A stretch of DNA of 64,000 nt from Actinomycetota bacterium (GTDB lineage Bacteria > Actinomycetota > Thermoleophilia > Solirubrobacterales > Solirubrobacteraceae). The notes beneath the pieces were generated by a model that saw nothing but the letters and a program-made list of their open reading frames with translations, was not told where the DNA came from and did no database searches. The position numbers and the translations under genes are program-made. Shown one piece after another: positions 15,373 to 24,200 of this stretch (position 1 is the first letter of the stretch; each line of letters opens with the position of its first letter). The DNA lies in NCBI GenBank assembly GCA_018268595.1, contig JAFDWH010000014.1:186001-250000 (forward strand), written 5' to 3'.

Positions 15373-16719
15373 TCAGCCGCCGACGGCGGCCTCGTTGATA
15401 CGGCGTTCGAGGTCCAGCTCGCTGCCGAAGTCGGCCGCGTCGGCGTGGCGGTACGTCGCGTCGCTGCCCGCGAGCACTCTCGCGAGCGCCTCGACGTAGT
15501 CGGCGTCGAGCTGCGAGCCGGCGACGCGGCGCAGCTCCGTCAGCGCCTGGAACGAGCTGACCGGCGTGCGGTACGTGTCGTGCGCCGTGAGCGTGTCGTA
15601 GACCTCGGCGACCGCGATGATCTTCGCCAGCTCCGGGATCCGGTCGGCCTTCAGGCGGTCCGGATAGCCGCGCCCGTCGACGCGCTCGTGGTGCGCGCGC
15701 ACGATCTCCGCGACCGGGCCGTAGAGCCCGAGGTCGCGCAGCATGTCGGCGCCCAGCACGGGGTGCTGGCGGATCGCGTCCCAGTCCTCGTCCGTCAGCA
15801 CGCGGCCGCGCTCGAACACGCGGTCCGACAGCGCGAAGTTGCCGATGTCGTGCAGCAGGCCCGCGGTGTGCGCCAGCTCCTGGTCCTCGGCGGACATCCC
15901 CGCCTCTTTGGCGATGTCGCGCGCGAACGCCGCGACGGCGGCGGCGTGGCGCGCCGCGCGCGGGTCGCGGATGTCGAGCGTGCGCAGGAGGCCGGACAGC
16001 ACGCCCCAGGACAGGGAGGCGTACTGCTTGCTGCGATGTCGGGCGGTCGCGACGAGTCGCGCCATGTAGCTGAATGCGATCAGCGTGAAGGCCGCGAACG
16101 CGGTGCCGCCCAGGCCGAGCTGGAGGCACAGCCCGGTCGCCGCGAGCGCGAGCGCGACGTTGATCGCGATCGAGGCGAGCAGCGTGCCGAGCGCGCTCCA
16201 GATCGTTCTCCAGAACGGGACGTCGTCGAGCATCGAGGTGATGCCCGCGACGATCAGCAGGTTGAGCGCGAACATCAGCGTCGCGGCGAGCGCGAGCGCG
16301 AGGTAGAAGCCCGCCGAGCCGTCCTCGGCGGGACGGAGCGCGTCGAACAGCGTGCCGGCGATCAGCACCGGGGCGCCGCTGCCGACGAGGTTCATCGCCA
16401 TGCGCTCCGTGCGGTAGCGCTCGACGAGCCAGGTGATCAGCTCAGAGGCGACGACGACGACGAACGCCCACGCGGGCCCGAACAGGGCCAGCACGACGAT
16501 CGCGGCCAGTGCGGAGCCGGAGACGTGAACGGCTTGCGCCCCGGTGCCCGTGCCGAACAAGTCGGCGCCGACGACACCGAGGGCAAGCACACCAAAAAGC
16601 CAGGACAGCCGACCAGGATCGGCGGCAACCATCGCCCACGCGACACAACCGAGTATGCCGACAAGGGTGATCCCCCTCGCGAGGCTGTCCCTTCGCGGCC
16701 ACGCGCGTGCGACACGCAT
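15373..16719 (-). CDS. Membrane HD-GYP-type phosphohydrolase
   Basis: A 448-residue protein with about seven or eight N-terminal membrane helices (to about residue 225) and a C-terminal HD-GYP-like domain. Motifs are RHAAAVAAFARD, LLHDIGNFALSDRVF, HPVLGADMLRDL, HHERVDGRGYPD and AEVYDTLTAHDTYR. Such proteins normally hydrolyse cyclic di-GMP. Here the core HDIGK lysine is Asn (HDIGN), while the metal-binding HD and the GYP are intact. The N-domain may sense a membrane signal. It is divergent from the first MerR gene across 259 bases. Confidence 0.85.
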   Translation of the reverse strand: MRVARAWPRRDSLARGITLVGILGCVAWAMVAADPGRLSWLFGVLALGVVGADLFGTGTGAQAVHVSGSALAAIVVLALFGPAWAFVVVVASELITWLVERYRTERMAMNLVGSGAPVLIAGTLFDALRPAEDGSAGFYLALALAATLMFALNLLIVAGITSMLDDVPFWRTIWSALGTLLASIAINVALALAATGLCLQLGLGGTAFAAFTLIAFSYMARLVATARHRSKQYASLSWGVLSGLLRTLDIRDPRAARHAAAVAAFARDIAKEAGMSAEDQELAHTAGLLHDIGNFALSDRVFERGRVLTDEDWDAIRQHPVLGADMLRDLGLYGPVAEIVRAHHERVDGRGYPDRLKADRIPELAKIIAVAEVYDTLTAHDTYRTPVSSFQALTELRRVAGSQLDADYVEALARVLAGSDATYRHADAADFGSELDLERRINEAAVGG

Positions 16720-16888
16720 GTCCGGAAGGTAACGGTCCTTACGGACCTTTACGAGTCAAGGAGAACTACTTGCCCTTGAAGAACATCCACAGCCTCCAGT
16801 CGTGTCGCGCTGCACATTCGGTCCGCGAGTCGCCTGGAGAGCGGCGCGCGGACCCGCTGCCCTTCGCGCCGAACTGTAGCCGCTCGAT

Positions 16889-16935
16889 GGAGGTTTTGCA
16901 CCCAAATCGGGCCGAAACCTGTGCAAATCCGTGCA
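16889..16935 (+). promoter_or_regulatory. GTGCA/TGCAC motif cluster upstream of MerR gene
   Basis: GGAGGTTTTGCAC (16889-16901) repeats the palindrome arm found before the BldC-like gene. It is followed by GTGCA at 16921-16925 and 16931-16935, ten bases apart on the same DNA face. Spaced direct repeats of this kind are how CarA/CarH-type MerR proteins bind, so this is a candidate autoregulatory operator. Confidence 0.45.
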
Positions 16936-16978
16936 GGGTGCCGATGGGAGGACCGGAAAAGGCCGACATTCCCCCGTG

Positions 16979-17866
16979 ATGCGCTACCTGAAGACCAGCG
17001 AGGCTGCGGCGCTGCTGAATGTCAGCCCGAATACCTTGCGCGCGTGGGAGCGCCGTTTCGGCTTCCCGCGGCCGCAACGCTCGCCCGGTCGTCATCGCCT
17101 GTACACGCACGGGGAGATCGCTGCCCTCCGCGATGCGCTGCTCGACGGGCTGTCCATCTCGTCCGCGGTCTCACGCGCGCGAGAGGGGCTCGGCGCAGAC
17201 ACCAACGCACTGGTCGGCGCGCTCAACGCGTTCGACCAGGCACGCGCCGACAACGCGATCGAGGGAGCCCTCGCGCTGCGCTCGCTCGACCGCACGGTGC
17301 AGGAGGTCCTGCTCAACTCGCTCGACGAGGTCGCCCGCCGGCACGGAACCGAGTCCGTGCAGTGGGCCTTCGCCGCGCGGTGGGGCAACAGCTGGCTGCG
17401 CCGCGCGCAGCGGCTCGTCACGCCGGGGATGCAGTCGAGCGCGACGATCGTGCTCGGCGACGCCACGCGCGACGAGCTCGACCCCGACGCCGCCTACGTG
17501 CGCGCACTGGAGCTGCTCGCGATGCGAGCAGGCGCGCGCGTCCTCGGCCTGTCGGTGCGCGGCGTGGCGAACATGTCGGAGGCGCTCGCCACCCATCGGC
17601 CCGACGGCGTCGTGATCGCCGGCGGGGCGCTGTCGGACGACACGGTCGCGCGCTGGGCGTACGCGGTGCGACTCGCGACCGGGCCGCTCCCGGTCTCGGT
17701 GTATCGCCGTGGCCCGCAGCGGACGCGCGTGCGCACGACAGGCGCTACGATGCTCCCGGGCACGCCAGGAGAGGCAGCCCGGCAGATGATCGAGCTCGTG
17801 AGCCATCCGGTCACGAGCATCACGACAGGGACGTCGCCCGCTCGGCTCGCCGCCGACGGGGCGTAG
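16979..17866 (+). CDS. MerR/CarH-like regulator with His-less B12-type sensor domain (1)
   Basis: A 295-residue regulator. Residues 1-70 are a MerR HTH (SEAAALLNVSPNTLRAWERR, wing SPGRHRLYTHGEI). A helical bundle follows, then a Rossmann-like region with LGLSVRGVANMSEALA and DGVVIAGGALS, the layout of cobalamin-binding CarA/CarH/LitR photoregulators. The cobalamin-ligating block E/D-x-H-x-x-G is replaced by DATRDELDPDAAY, which has no His, so B12 binding is doubtful. The ATG at 16979 is preferred; a GTG lies one codon upstream. The zinc-ribbon/PAS gene starts 35 bases downstream and a paralogue follows it. Confidence 0.82.
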   Translation: MRYLKTSEAAALLNVSPNTLRAWERRFGFPRPQRSPGRHRLYTHGEIAALRDALLDGLSISSAVSRAREGLGADTNALVGALNAFDQARADNAIEGALALRSLDRTVQEVLLNSLDEVARRHGTESVQWAFAARWGNSWLRRAQRLVTPGMQSSATIVLGDATRDELDPDAAYVRALELLAMRAGARVLGLSVRGVANMSEALATHRPDGVVIAGGALSDDTVARWAYAVRLATGPLPVSVYRRGPQRTRVRTTGATMLPGTPGEAARQMIELVSHPVTSITTGTSPARLAADGA

Positions 17867-17901
17867 GTCACGGAACGACAGGCACGGAGGCTCAGGGGAC
17901 C

Positions 17902-18408
17902 ATGGCAATCGACTTCACGGGACGCGCTGCGCTGCGACTCGTCCCGTCGACCGCCGAAGAGGCGTGCCCGTCCCAGTGGTTCTGCGGCCACTGCGGCGCG
18001 CCGCCGCCGAACAACGAGACGCCGGCGCCGCCGGCGCGCGTGTGCGGCGAGTGCGGGCTCGGCCTGCTGCTCGAGGCGCGCGGCGACGTCGCCCCCAAGC
18101 CCGAGGACCCGTTCCTGATCGTCGACGGCTCGCTGCACGTGTGCGCGATGTCCGCGTCGAGCGAATCGCTGCTGGCGGTTGCCGAGACCGACGTCATCAA
18201 CCGGCCGGTCACCGAGCTGCTGACGCCGGCCGACGCGGAGGCCTCCGGTCCCGAGTCGCTCGCCGGCGCGATCATGCACGCGGCCGGCGGCGAGGACGAG
18301 GTGCGGCGCCTGATGGTGCGCCCCGCCAACGTCTTCGGCGTGCGCATGCCGCTGCGCGTCGGCGCGTGCGGTCCGCCGCGCGCCGCGCTCATCGTCCTCG
18401 AGGACTGA
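17902..18408 (+). CDS. Zinc-ribbon plus PAS-like sensor protein
   Basis: A 168-residue protein. A zinc ribbon formed by CGHC (residues 31-34) and CGEC (about 50-53) is followed by a PAS-like domain (FLIVDGSLHVCAMSASSESL, then VTELLTP and a C-terminal RAALIVLED strand). The PAS half resembles sensor modules that would bind a cofactor or small ligand. There is no output domain, so it may modulate a partner. It lies between two paralogous MerR regulators, and the arrangement suggests a three-component signalling unit. GGGGAC lies just before the ATG. I know of no characterised protein with this exact architecture. Confidence 0.75.
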   Translation: MAIDFTGRAALRLVPSTAEEACPSQWFCGHCGAPPPNNETPAPPARVCGECGLGLLLEARGDVAPKPEDPFLIVDGSLHVCAMSASSESLLAVAETDVINRPVTELLTPADAEASGPESLAGAIMHAAGGEDEVRRLMVRPANVFGVRMPLRVGACGPPRAALIVLED

Positions 18409-18420
18409 TCTCCTCTTCCA

Positions 18421-18459
18421 TGCACGCGCGCTTGCGCGGTGCAGCTTTCCCTGCACGCG
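18421..18459 (+). promoter_or_regulatory. Repeated TGCACGCG motifs upstream of second MerR gene
   Basis: TGCACGCG occurs at 18421-18428 and 18452-18459, and GTGCA (18439-18443) pairs with TGCAC (18452-18456) as an inverted repeat. The GTGCA core is shared with the elements at 14996 and 16921. Candidate operator. Confidence 0.4.
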
Positions 18460-18498
18460 TTGCGCATGCGGGCCCGAGCTGGGACGGTGCTGCCTGCG

Positions 18499-19416
18499 AT
18501 GAGTGGGATCCGCACCAACGCGGCGGCCGTGATGCTCGGCGTGTCACCGAACACGCTGCGCTCGTGGGAGCGCCGCTTCGGTTACCCCTCGCCGGCGCGC
18601 ACGTCCGGCGGGCACCGTCAGTACGACCTCGCGGACGTCGAGGCGCTCAAGCAGGCGTTCGAGGAGACGCAGAACGTCTCCTCCGCGATCTCGATCGCGC
18701 GCCAGCGCGGGGCGGGGCCGCCGTCGTCCAACCGCCTCGCGCTCGCGCTCGCCCGCTTCGAGGAGGACAAGGCCGCGCGCCTGCTGGAGGAGAGCCTCGC
18801 GATCCGCTCGCTCGAGCGCACGATCGCGGAGGTGCTGCTGCCGGCCGTCGCCGAGCTGCACGCCGAGGACGCCGGCAGTCCCGAGCACAGCTTCGCCTGG
18901 CGCTTCGCGAGCGACTGGCTGTCCGCCTTGCGTCGCGTCGCCGCGCCGGCGACGCGCGAGGAGGGCGTGCTGATCTCCGACGCGACCGCGCCCGGCGACC
19001 TCGCCGCCCTGCAGGTGCAGGCACTCGAGCTGCTGCTGCGCCGCGCCGGCCTGCGCACGCTCACGCTCACGGCGGCGACCGAGCCGGCCCGTCTCGGCCG
19101 CGCGCTGCGCGCGCTGGCGCCCGCCGCGCTCGTGCTCGGCGGGACGCGCGCCTCGCTCGACGCGATCGGGCGCCTCGTCTACGCCGTGCGCAGCGCACGC
19201 GAGGGGATCGACGTGCTGGCCTTCGCCGGCGCGCTGCCCGACACCGGCGCCAGCACCGTGTTGCGGCTCGGCGACGAGCCGCTCGCCGCGCGCGACGCGC
19301 TGGTCGACCGCCTTGCGGCGCAGCCGGCCGTCGCCCCGCCGCAGGCGATGCCGCCGGCGGCCCACGACGCCGAGATCCGCGTCGCTCGCCGCCATACCGC
19401 GGCGCTGCCGTTCTAG
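18499..19416 (+). CDS. MerR/CarH-like regulator with His-less B12-type sensor domain (2)
   Basis: A 305-residue paralogue of the gene at 16979. The HTH is AAVMLGVSPNTLRSWERRFG, the wing TSGGHRQYDLADV. A four-helix segment follows (LAIRSLERTIAEVLLPAVAEL, split here), then a Rossmann-like domain with LQVQALELLLRRAGLRTLTL and ALVLGGTRASLDAIG. Again the histidine of the B12 motif is absent (SDATAPGDLAALQ). The ATG at 18499 is used rather than an upstream frame that would translate the motif-rich control region. The two MerR copies share the RSLERT/RSLDRT helix, so they arose by duplication around the PAS gene. Confidence 0.82.
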   Translation: MSGIRTNAAAVMLGVSPNTLRSWERRFGYPSPARTSGGHRQYDLADVEALKQAFEETQNVSSAISIARQRGAGPPSSNRLALALARFEEDKAARLLEESLAIRSLERTIAEVLLPAVAELHAEDAGSPEHSFAWRFASDWLSALRRVAAPATREEGVLISDATAPGDLAALQVQALELLLRRAGLRTLTLTAATEPARLGRALRALAPAALVLGGTRASLDAIGRLVYAVRSAREGIDVLAFAGALPDTGASTVLRLGDEPLAARDALVDRLAAQPAVAPPQAMPPAAHDAEIRVARRHTAALPF

Positions 19417-19421
19417 TCAGT

Positions 19422-19453
19422 TAGTCGCTACGCCGTAATACATCGACTACACT
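19422..19453 (+). promoter_or_regulatory. Promoter/operator of toxin-antitoxin pair
   Basis: TAGTCG (19422-19427) and CGACTA (19444-19449) form an inverted repeat with a 16-base spacer, and its right arm overlaps the -10-like TACACT at 19448-19453. The ATG follows six bases later, so the mRNA is probably leaderless. This placement suits autorepression by the ribbon-helix-helix antitoxin. Confidence 0.5.
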
Positions 19454-19459
19454 GGCCCT

Positions 19460-19888
19460 ATGGCCAGCAAGTCCGCGCCGTTCAGCATGCGTCTCTCCAA
19501 GGAGACGGATCGCATCATCACGGCCGAGGCCCAGCGAACCAAGCGCAGCAAAGGCAGTGTCGTCGAGTCGTTGGCCGAAGAGGCGCTCAAAGCCCGGCTT
19601 GTCCCGGGAGTGGCGTTTCGCGGGGACGATTACAACCGTCGCGCTTGGGTGATCGGCACGAGCCTCGACGTCTGGCAGATCATCGAGGCCTACGAGGACT
19701 TCGAGCGAGACGTCGACCGCGTGGTCGCCGAGACGGATCTCGCCAAGCGGGAGCTGCGAACTGCGGTCAGCTACTACGCGCGGTTCCCTGAGGAGATCGA
19801 CGCGTTCATCGAGCTGAATCGGCGTTCCCTCGCGGACCTGCAGGCAGAGCACCCTCATGCTGACGTCATAGCGGTCAACCTCGACTGA
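19460..19888 (+). CDS. Ribbon-helix-helix/DUF433-like antitoxin
   Basis: A 142-residue protein. Its N-terminus (SAPFSMRLSKETDRIITAEA) looks like a ribbon-helix-helix DNA-binding fold, and its middle (RAWVIGTSLDVWQIIEAYED then VSYYARFPEEIDAFIELNRR) resembles the DUF433 domain found beside DUF5615 toxins. It would neutralise the adjacent PIN-like protein and repress its own promoter. GC is lower than in the flanking MerR and ileS genes, indicating acquisition. The partner gene starts 8 bases after its stop. Confidence 0.82.
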   Translation: MASKSAPFSMRLSKETDRIITAEAQRTKRSKGSVVESLAEEALKARLVPGVAFRGDDYNRRAWVIGTSLDVWQIIEAYEDFERDVDRVVAETDLAKRELRTAVSYYARFPEEIDAFIELNRRSLADLQAEHPHADVIAVNLD

Positions 19889-19896
19889 TCCGCGCA

Positions 19897-20259
19897 TTGC
19901 GGCTGCTGCTTGACGCGCACGTCTCCGGCCGGCGAATCGGCAGCGCCCTCCGCGAGCGCGGGCACGACGTGCTGGCGGTGGATGAGGAACGGGACCTCGA
20001 CGGCTGCCCCGACGAGGAGCTGCTCGAGCTGGCAACCAGCCAGAAGCGAGTCCTGGTGACGTTCGACGCCGCCGACTTCCCTCGCATCTGTCACGAATGG
20101 CTCGAGAGCGGCAAGCCTCATCATGGGTGCGCTCTGCTGGTCGGGATCAGGAACCACGAGATCGGCGCCGTCGTGCGGGCGCTCGATGGCGCATTCGGCG
20201 CGCGACCTGATCCGGGCGATTGGCACGACCACCTCGCGTTCGTCTCGCGAGCCCATTGA
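19897..20259 (+). CDS. DUF5615 PIN-like toxin
   Basis: A 120-residue PIN-like (DUF5615/Mut7-C-type) protein, the expected RNase partner of the preceding antitoxin. It shows the N-terminal LRLLLDAHVSGRRIGSALRE with its acidic residue, VLAVDEERDLDG, and RVLVTFDAADFPRI, which supplies further acidic metal ligands. The start codon is TTG at 19897. The small, lower-GC pair has all features of a type II toxin-antitoxin module; RNase activity itself is not shown. Confidence 0.82.
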   Translation: MRLLLDAHVSGRRIGSALRERGHDVLAVDEERDLDGCPDEELLELATSQKRVLVTFDAADFPRICHEWLESGKPHHGCALLVGIRNHEIGAVVRALDGAFGARPDPGDWHDHLAFVSRAH

Positions 20260-20265
20260 CGCACG

Positions 20266-21225
20266 ATGCCGCGCAGATACGTCAGAGACGACGCAGATCT
20301 GCCGGAGAACGACTTCATCCTGGAGCTGCCCGGCTCGTTCAGTCCACTGAGCTGTCACATCCGGCATTACGTCAACGACGACCACCATGTGGTGATCGTC
20401 GGGAAATTCGCCGGTGGAGCGGGCGGAGTCCTGTTTGCCGAGCCGATCGCGCGCGAGGTGGCTGAGGCGGTCGTGCCGCCAGGGCGCGAGTTCGCGATGG
20501 TGGCCTACGCTCCCCAGCACCCGCTCAGCGGCGGACGTCACTTCCAGGAAGTGACGTTCGAGCTCGACGATTCGGTTCGACGACCCTCGTCTGCAGTCTT
20601 CGCCGGGCCAAGGGTGACCCTCCCGCACTTTCGTCCGCTCGATCTGGATGCCGTCGAGGCGATGACCGGTCGGCCGGTGTTCACCTTCCCGTACGGCTTC
20701 TACACCAGGGAGCTGGCGGAGGCGATGAACGGACAGCCTGCGAAGCGTCTGCTCGAGCTGCTGATCGAGGAAGGCCTGGTCTGTCCGGAGCACGGCCCCT
20801 CCAGCCATGGGGAGTACTGCGGCATCGATCCGCGCTGCGACGAGCTGCGGAATCGGCGCGCGCGAAGATGGCGCTCGCCGTACGAGCCGCGGCTACGGTC
20901 GAATCCCGGCGCCTATGTCGGGATCGACACTGGTTACGGCTCATGCGTCGAGTTCGAAGAGGAGGGCATCCGGCGGCCGGTGCCGATCTTCGGCCTCGAT
21001 GCGCCCGAAGTGGCGTGGGGTTACCACGGGTCCGGCTCCTGGGAGGCGGCGACCTCGATCCTGGCGGACTACCTCGGTTTCCTGCCGCGGCCCGAGCTGC
21101 GCGCACGCTTCAAGGACGAGCTCGTGGCGCTGTTGCCGCACGACCGATTAGGGGTCGACCAGGCGTGCGCGGCATACGAATGCCTGCACGCTCCCGTCGG
21201 ACCGCGGCCGCCCGCGGCAACCTAG
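20266..21225 (+). CDS. DUF6166-like hypothetical protein
   Basis: A 319-residue protein with no characterised function. The C-terminal part (VAWGYHGSGSWEAATSILAD, YLGF, RFKDELVALLPHDR) follows the DUF6166 pattern. A central CPEHGPSSHGEYCGIDPRC segment holds Cys and His residues that could bind zinc. It lies seven bases after the toxin gene on the same strand with similar, lower-GC codon use, so it may be a third member of the island or a separate passenger gene. No signal peptide or membrane helix is seen. Confidence 0.7.
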   Translation: MPRRYVRDDADLPENDFILELPGSFSPLSCHIRHYVNDDHHVVIVGKFAGGAGGVLFAEPIAREVAEAVVPPGREFAMVAYAPQHPLSGGRHFQEVTFELDDSVRRPSSAVFAGPRVTLPHFRPLDLDAVEAMTGRPVFTFPYGFYTRELAEAMNGQPAKRLLELLIEEGLVCPEHGPSSHGEYCGIDPRCDELRNRRARRWRSPYEPRLRSNPGAYVGIDTGYGSCVEFEEEGIRRPVPIFGLDAPEVAWGYHGSGSWEAATSILADYLGFLPRPELRARFKDELVALLPHDRLGVDQACAAYECLHAPVGPRPPAAT

Positions 21226-21228
21226 AAT
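21223..21228 (+). promoter_or_regulatory. -10-like TAGAAT of ileS
   Basis: TAGAAT lies nine bases before the ileS ATG at the very end of the preceding gene. The short distance and absence of a ribosome binding site suggest a leaderless or nearly leaderless transcript. No T-box leader is present. Confidence 0.45.
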
Positions 21229-21237
21229 CAGGCGCCC

Positions 21238-24200
21238 ATGTCCGCGCCGCACCGTCCGGTCGATCCGCAGCAGTCCTTCCCCGCGATGGAGGAGGCGCTG
21301 CTCGCGCGCTGGAAGGACGAGGACGTCTTCCACGAGACGATCCGGCGCCGCAGCGGGCGCCCGCCGTGGATCTTCTACGAGGGGCCGCCGACCGCGAACG
21401 GGAGGCCGGGCACGCACCACGTCCTCGCCCGCATCTTCAAGGACATCTTCCCCCGCTACCGCACGATGTGCGGCTACTACGTCGAGCGCAAGGGCGGCTG
21501 GGACTGCCACGGGCTGCCGGTCGAGCTGGCCGTCGAGGAGCAACTCGGCTTCACCTCCAAGGACGACATCGAGCGCTACGGCATCGCTGAGTTCAACGCG
21601 AAGTGCCGCGAGTCGGTCTTCACCTACGTCGAGGAGTGGGCGCGGCTGACGGAGCGGATCGCCTACTGGGTGGACCTCGACGAGGCCTACCGCACGCTCG
21701 ACGACTCCTACATCGAGTCGGTCTGGTGGGCGCTGCGCACGATCTGGGACAAGGGGCTGCTGTACGAGGGCCACAAGGTCGTCCCGTACTGCCCGCGCTG
21801 CGGCACCGCGCTCTCGTCGCACGAGCTGGGTCAGCCGGGGGCCTACCGCGACGTCGTGGATCCCTCGGCGTACGTGCGGCTGCCGGTGACGCGGCCGGCC
21901 GGGCCGCTGCACGCCGGCGACGAGCTGCTGATCTGGACGACGACGCCGTGGACGCTGCCGTCGAACGCGGCGGTTGCGGTCGACCCCGACCTCACGTACG
22001 TGCGCGTGCGCAGCGACGACGGCGCGGTCTTCGTGCTGGCCGAGGCGCTGATCGAGCGGGTGCTTGGGAACGGCGTCGACATCCTCGCGCGCTTCGCCGG
22101 CGGCGACATGGTGGGCGCGGCATACGAGCCGCCGTTCCCCTTCATCCCCGGCAGCGCCTACGGCGAGAAGGGGCACACCGTGCTGCCGGCCGACTTCGTC
22201 ACCGCCGAGGACGGCACCGGGCTCGTGCACACCGCGCTCGCGTTCGGGGAGGACGACTATCGCCTCGGTGAGCAGCAGGGCATGACGGTCGTCAACCCGG
22301 TCAGACCGGACGGCACCTACGACGAGCGGATCGGGCCGTACGCCGGGCGTGCCGTGCGCGAGGCGAACGCCGACCTGGTCGAGGACCTGCGTGCGCGCGG
22401 GCGCCTCTTCCGTGTCGAGGACTACGAGCATGCCTACCCGCACTGCTGGCGCTGCGGGACGCCGCTGCTCTACTACGCGAAGCCGTCCTGGTACATCCGC
22501 ACGTCGCAGATCCGCGACCGGCTGCTCGCCTCCAACGAGGCGGTCAACTGGCACCCGCCGCACGTCAAGCACGGGCGCTTCGGCAACTGGCTGGAAGGCA
22601 ACGTCGACTGGGCGCTGTCGCGCGAGCGCTACTGGGGCACGCCGCTGCCGGTGTGGCGCTGCGAGAGCGGGCACGTGCACTGCGTCGGCTCGTTCGACGA
22701 GCTGGAGGAGCTGAGCGGCGTGCGGCTGGAGGACGCGCATCGTCCGTACGTGGACGAGGTCGGCTTCCCGTGCGCCGAGTGCGGCAGACGGATGCAGCGC
22801 GTGCCCGAGGTGATCGACGTGTGGTTCGACTCCGGCGCGATGCCGTTCGCGCAGTGGCACGCGCCGCACGAGAACGCCGAGCACTTCAGAGAGCGCTTCC
22901 CGGCCGACTACGTGTGCGAGGCGCTCGACCAGACGCGCGGCTGGTTTTACTCGCTGCTGGCCGTCTCGACGCTGCTGTTCGACTGCTCCTCGTACAAGAA
23001 CGTCGTCTGCCTCGGGCTGATCCTCGACGCCGAGGGGCAGAAGATGTCGAAGTCGAAGGGCAACGTCGTCGTGCCGTGGGAGGTGCTCGACCGGTATGGA
23101 GCCGACGCGCTGCGCTGGTACTTCTTCACCTCCAAGCAGCCGTGGGACGGCTACCGCTTCTCGCTGGAGACGATCGGCGAGGCGGTGCGGCAGTTCCTCT
23201 TGCAGCTGTGGAACACGTACGGCTTCTACGTGCTGTACGCGAACGCGAACGGGCTGGCGCCGAGCGCGCTGCCCGATCCGGCGGAGTCGTCGCACGAGCT
23301 GGACCGCTGGGCGCTGTCGCGCCTGAGCGCGACCGTCGAGATCGCGCGCGAGCGGATGGACGACTACGACGCGACGGCCGCCGGCCGCGCGATCCAGGCG
23401 TTCGTCGACGACCTCTCGAACTGGTACGTGCGCCGCTCGCGCAGGCGCTTCTGGGACGGTGACCCGGCCGCGTTCGCGACGCTGCGGCACTGCCTCGTCT
23501 CGGTCGTGCAACTGCTGGCGCCGTTCACGCCGTTCGTCACCGACGAGATCTACCGCAACCTCGATCCCGACGGCGAGCCGAGCGTGCACCTGTGCGACTA
23601 CCCGCACCCGACTGCGCGAAATCTCGCGCTGGAGGAGGCGATGGAGGTCGCGCGTGAGGCGGTGCGGCTCGGGCTCGCGGCGCGGGGACAGTCGAGGATC
23701 AAGCTGCGCCAGCCGTTGCATGCGGCGGCGATCGTCGCGACCGGCCGCGAGCGCGAGGCGATCGAGCGGCTCGCCGACGTCGTGCGCGAGGAGCTGAACG
23801 TGAAGGCGCTGCGCTTCGTCTCCGCCGCCGACGAGCTGGGCCAGCTCGAGGTCAAGCCCAACTACCGTGCGCTCGGTCCGCGCTTCGGCAGGCAGATGCC
23901 GCTGGCGGCCGAGGCGGTCGCGGGGCTCGACCCCGCGCACGTGGCGGTCGCACTGCGCGAGGGCCGGACCGTCGGCGTGGTGGTCGACGGACACGACCAC
24001 GAGCTGACGGCCGACGACCTCGTGGTGGCGATGCAGCCGTTGGAGGGCTACCAGCTCGAGCGCGAGGGCTCGCACGCGGTCGCGCTGGAGCTGGCGCTGG
24101 ACGACGAGCTGCGGCGCGAGGGCCTCGCGCGGGAGGTCGTCCACGCGGTGCAGGCGGCGCGCAAGGCGGCGGGGCTGGACGTGAGCGACAGGATCGCGCT

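Noticed and set aside
16720-16888. Extra gene between the HD-GYP and MerR genes
   Set aside because: Short frames here have no family features, and the stretch is better explained as a control region with GGTCC/GGACC and GTGCA elements.
19460-20259. Anti-phage defence system
   Set aside because: The pair is best explained as an ordinary type II toxin-antitoxin module; no other defence genes lie beside it.
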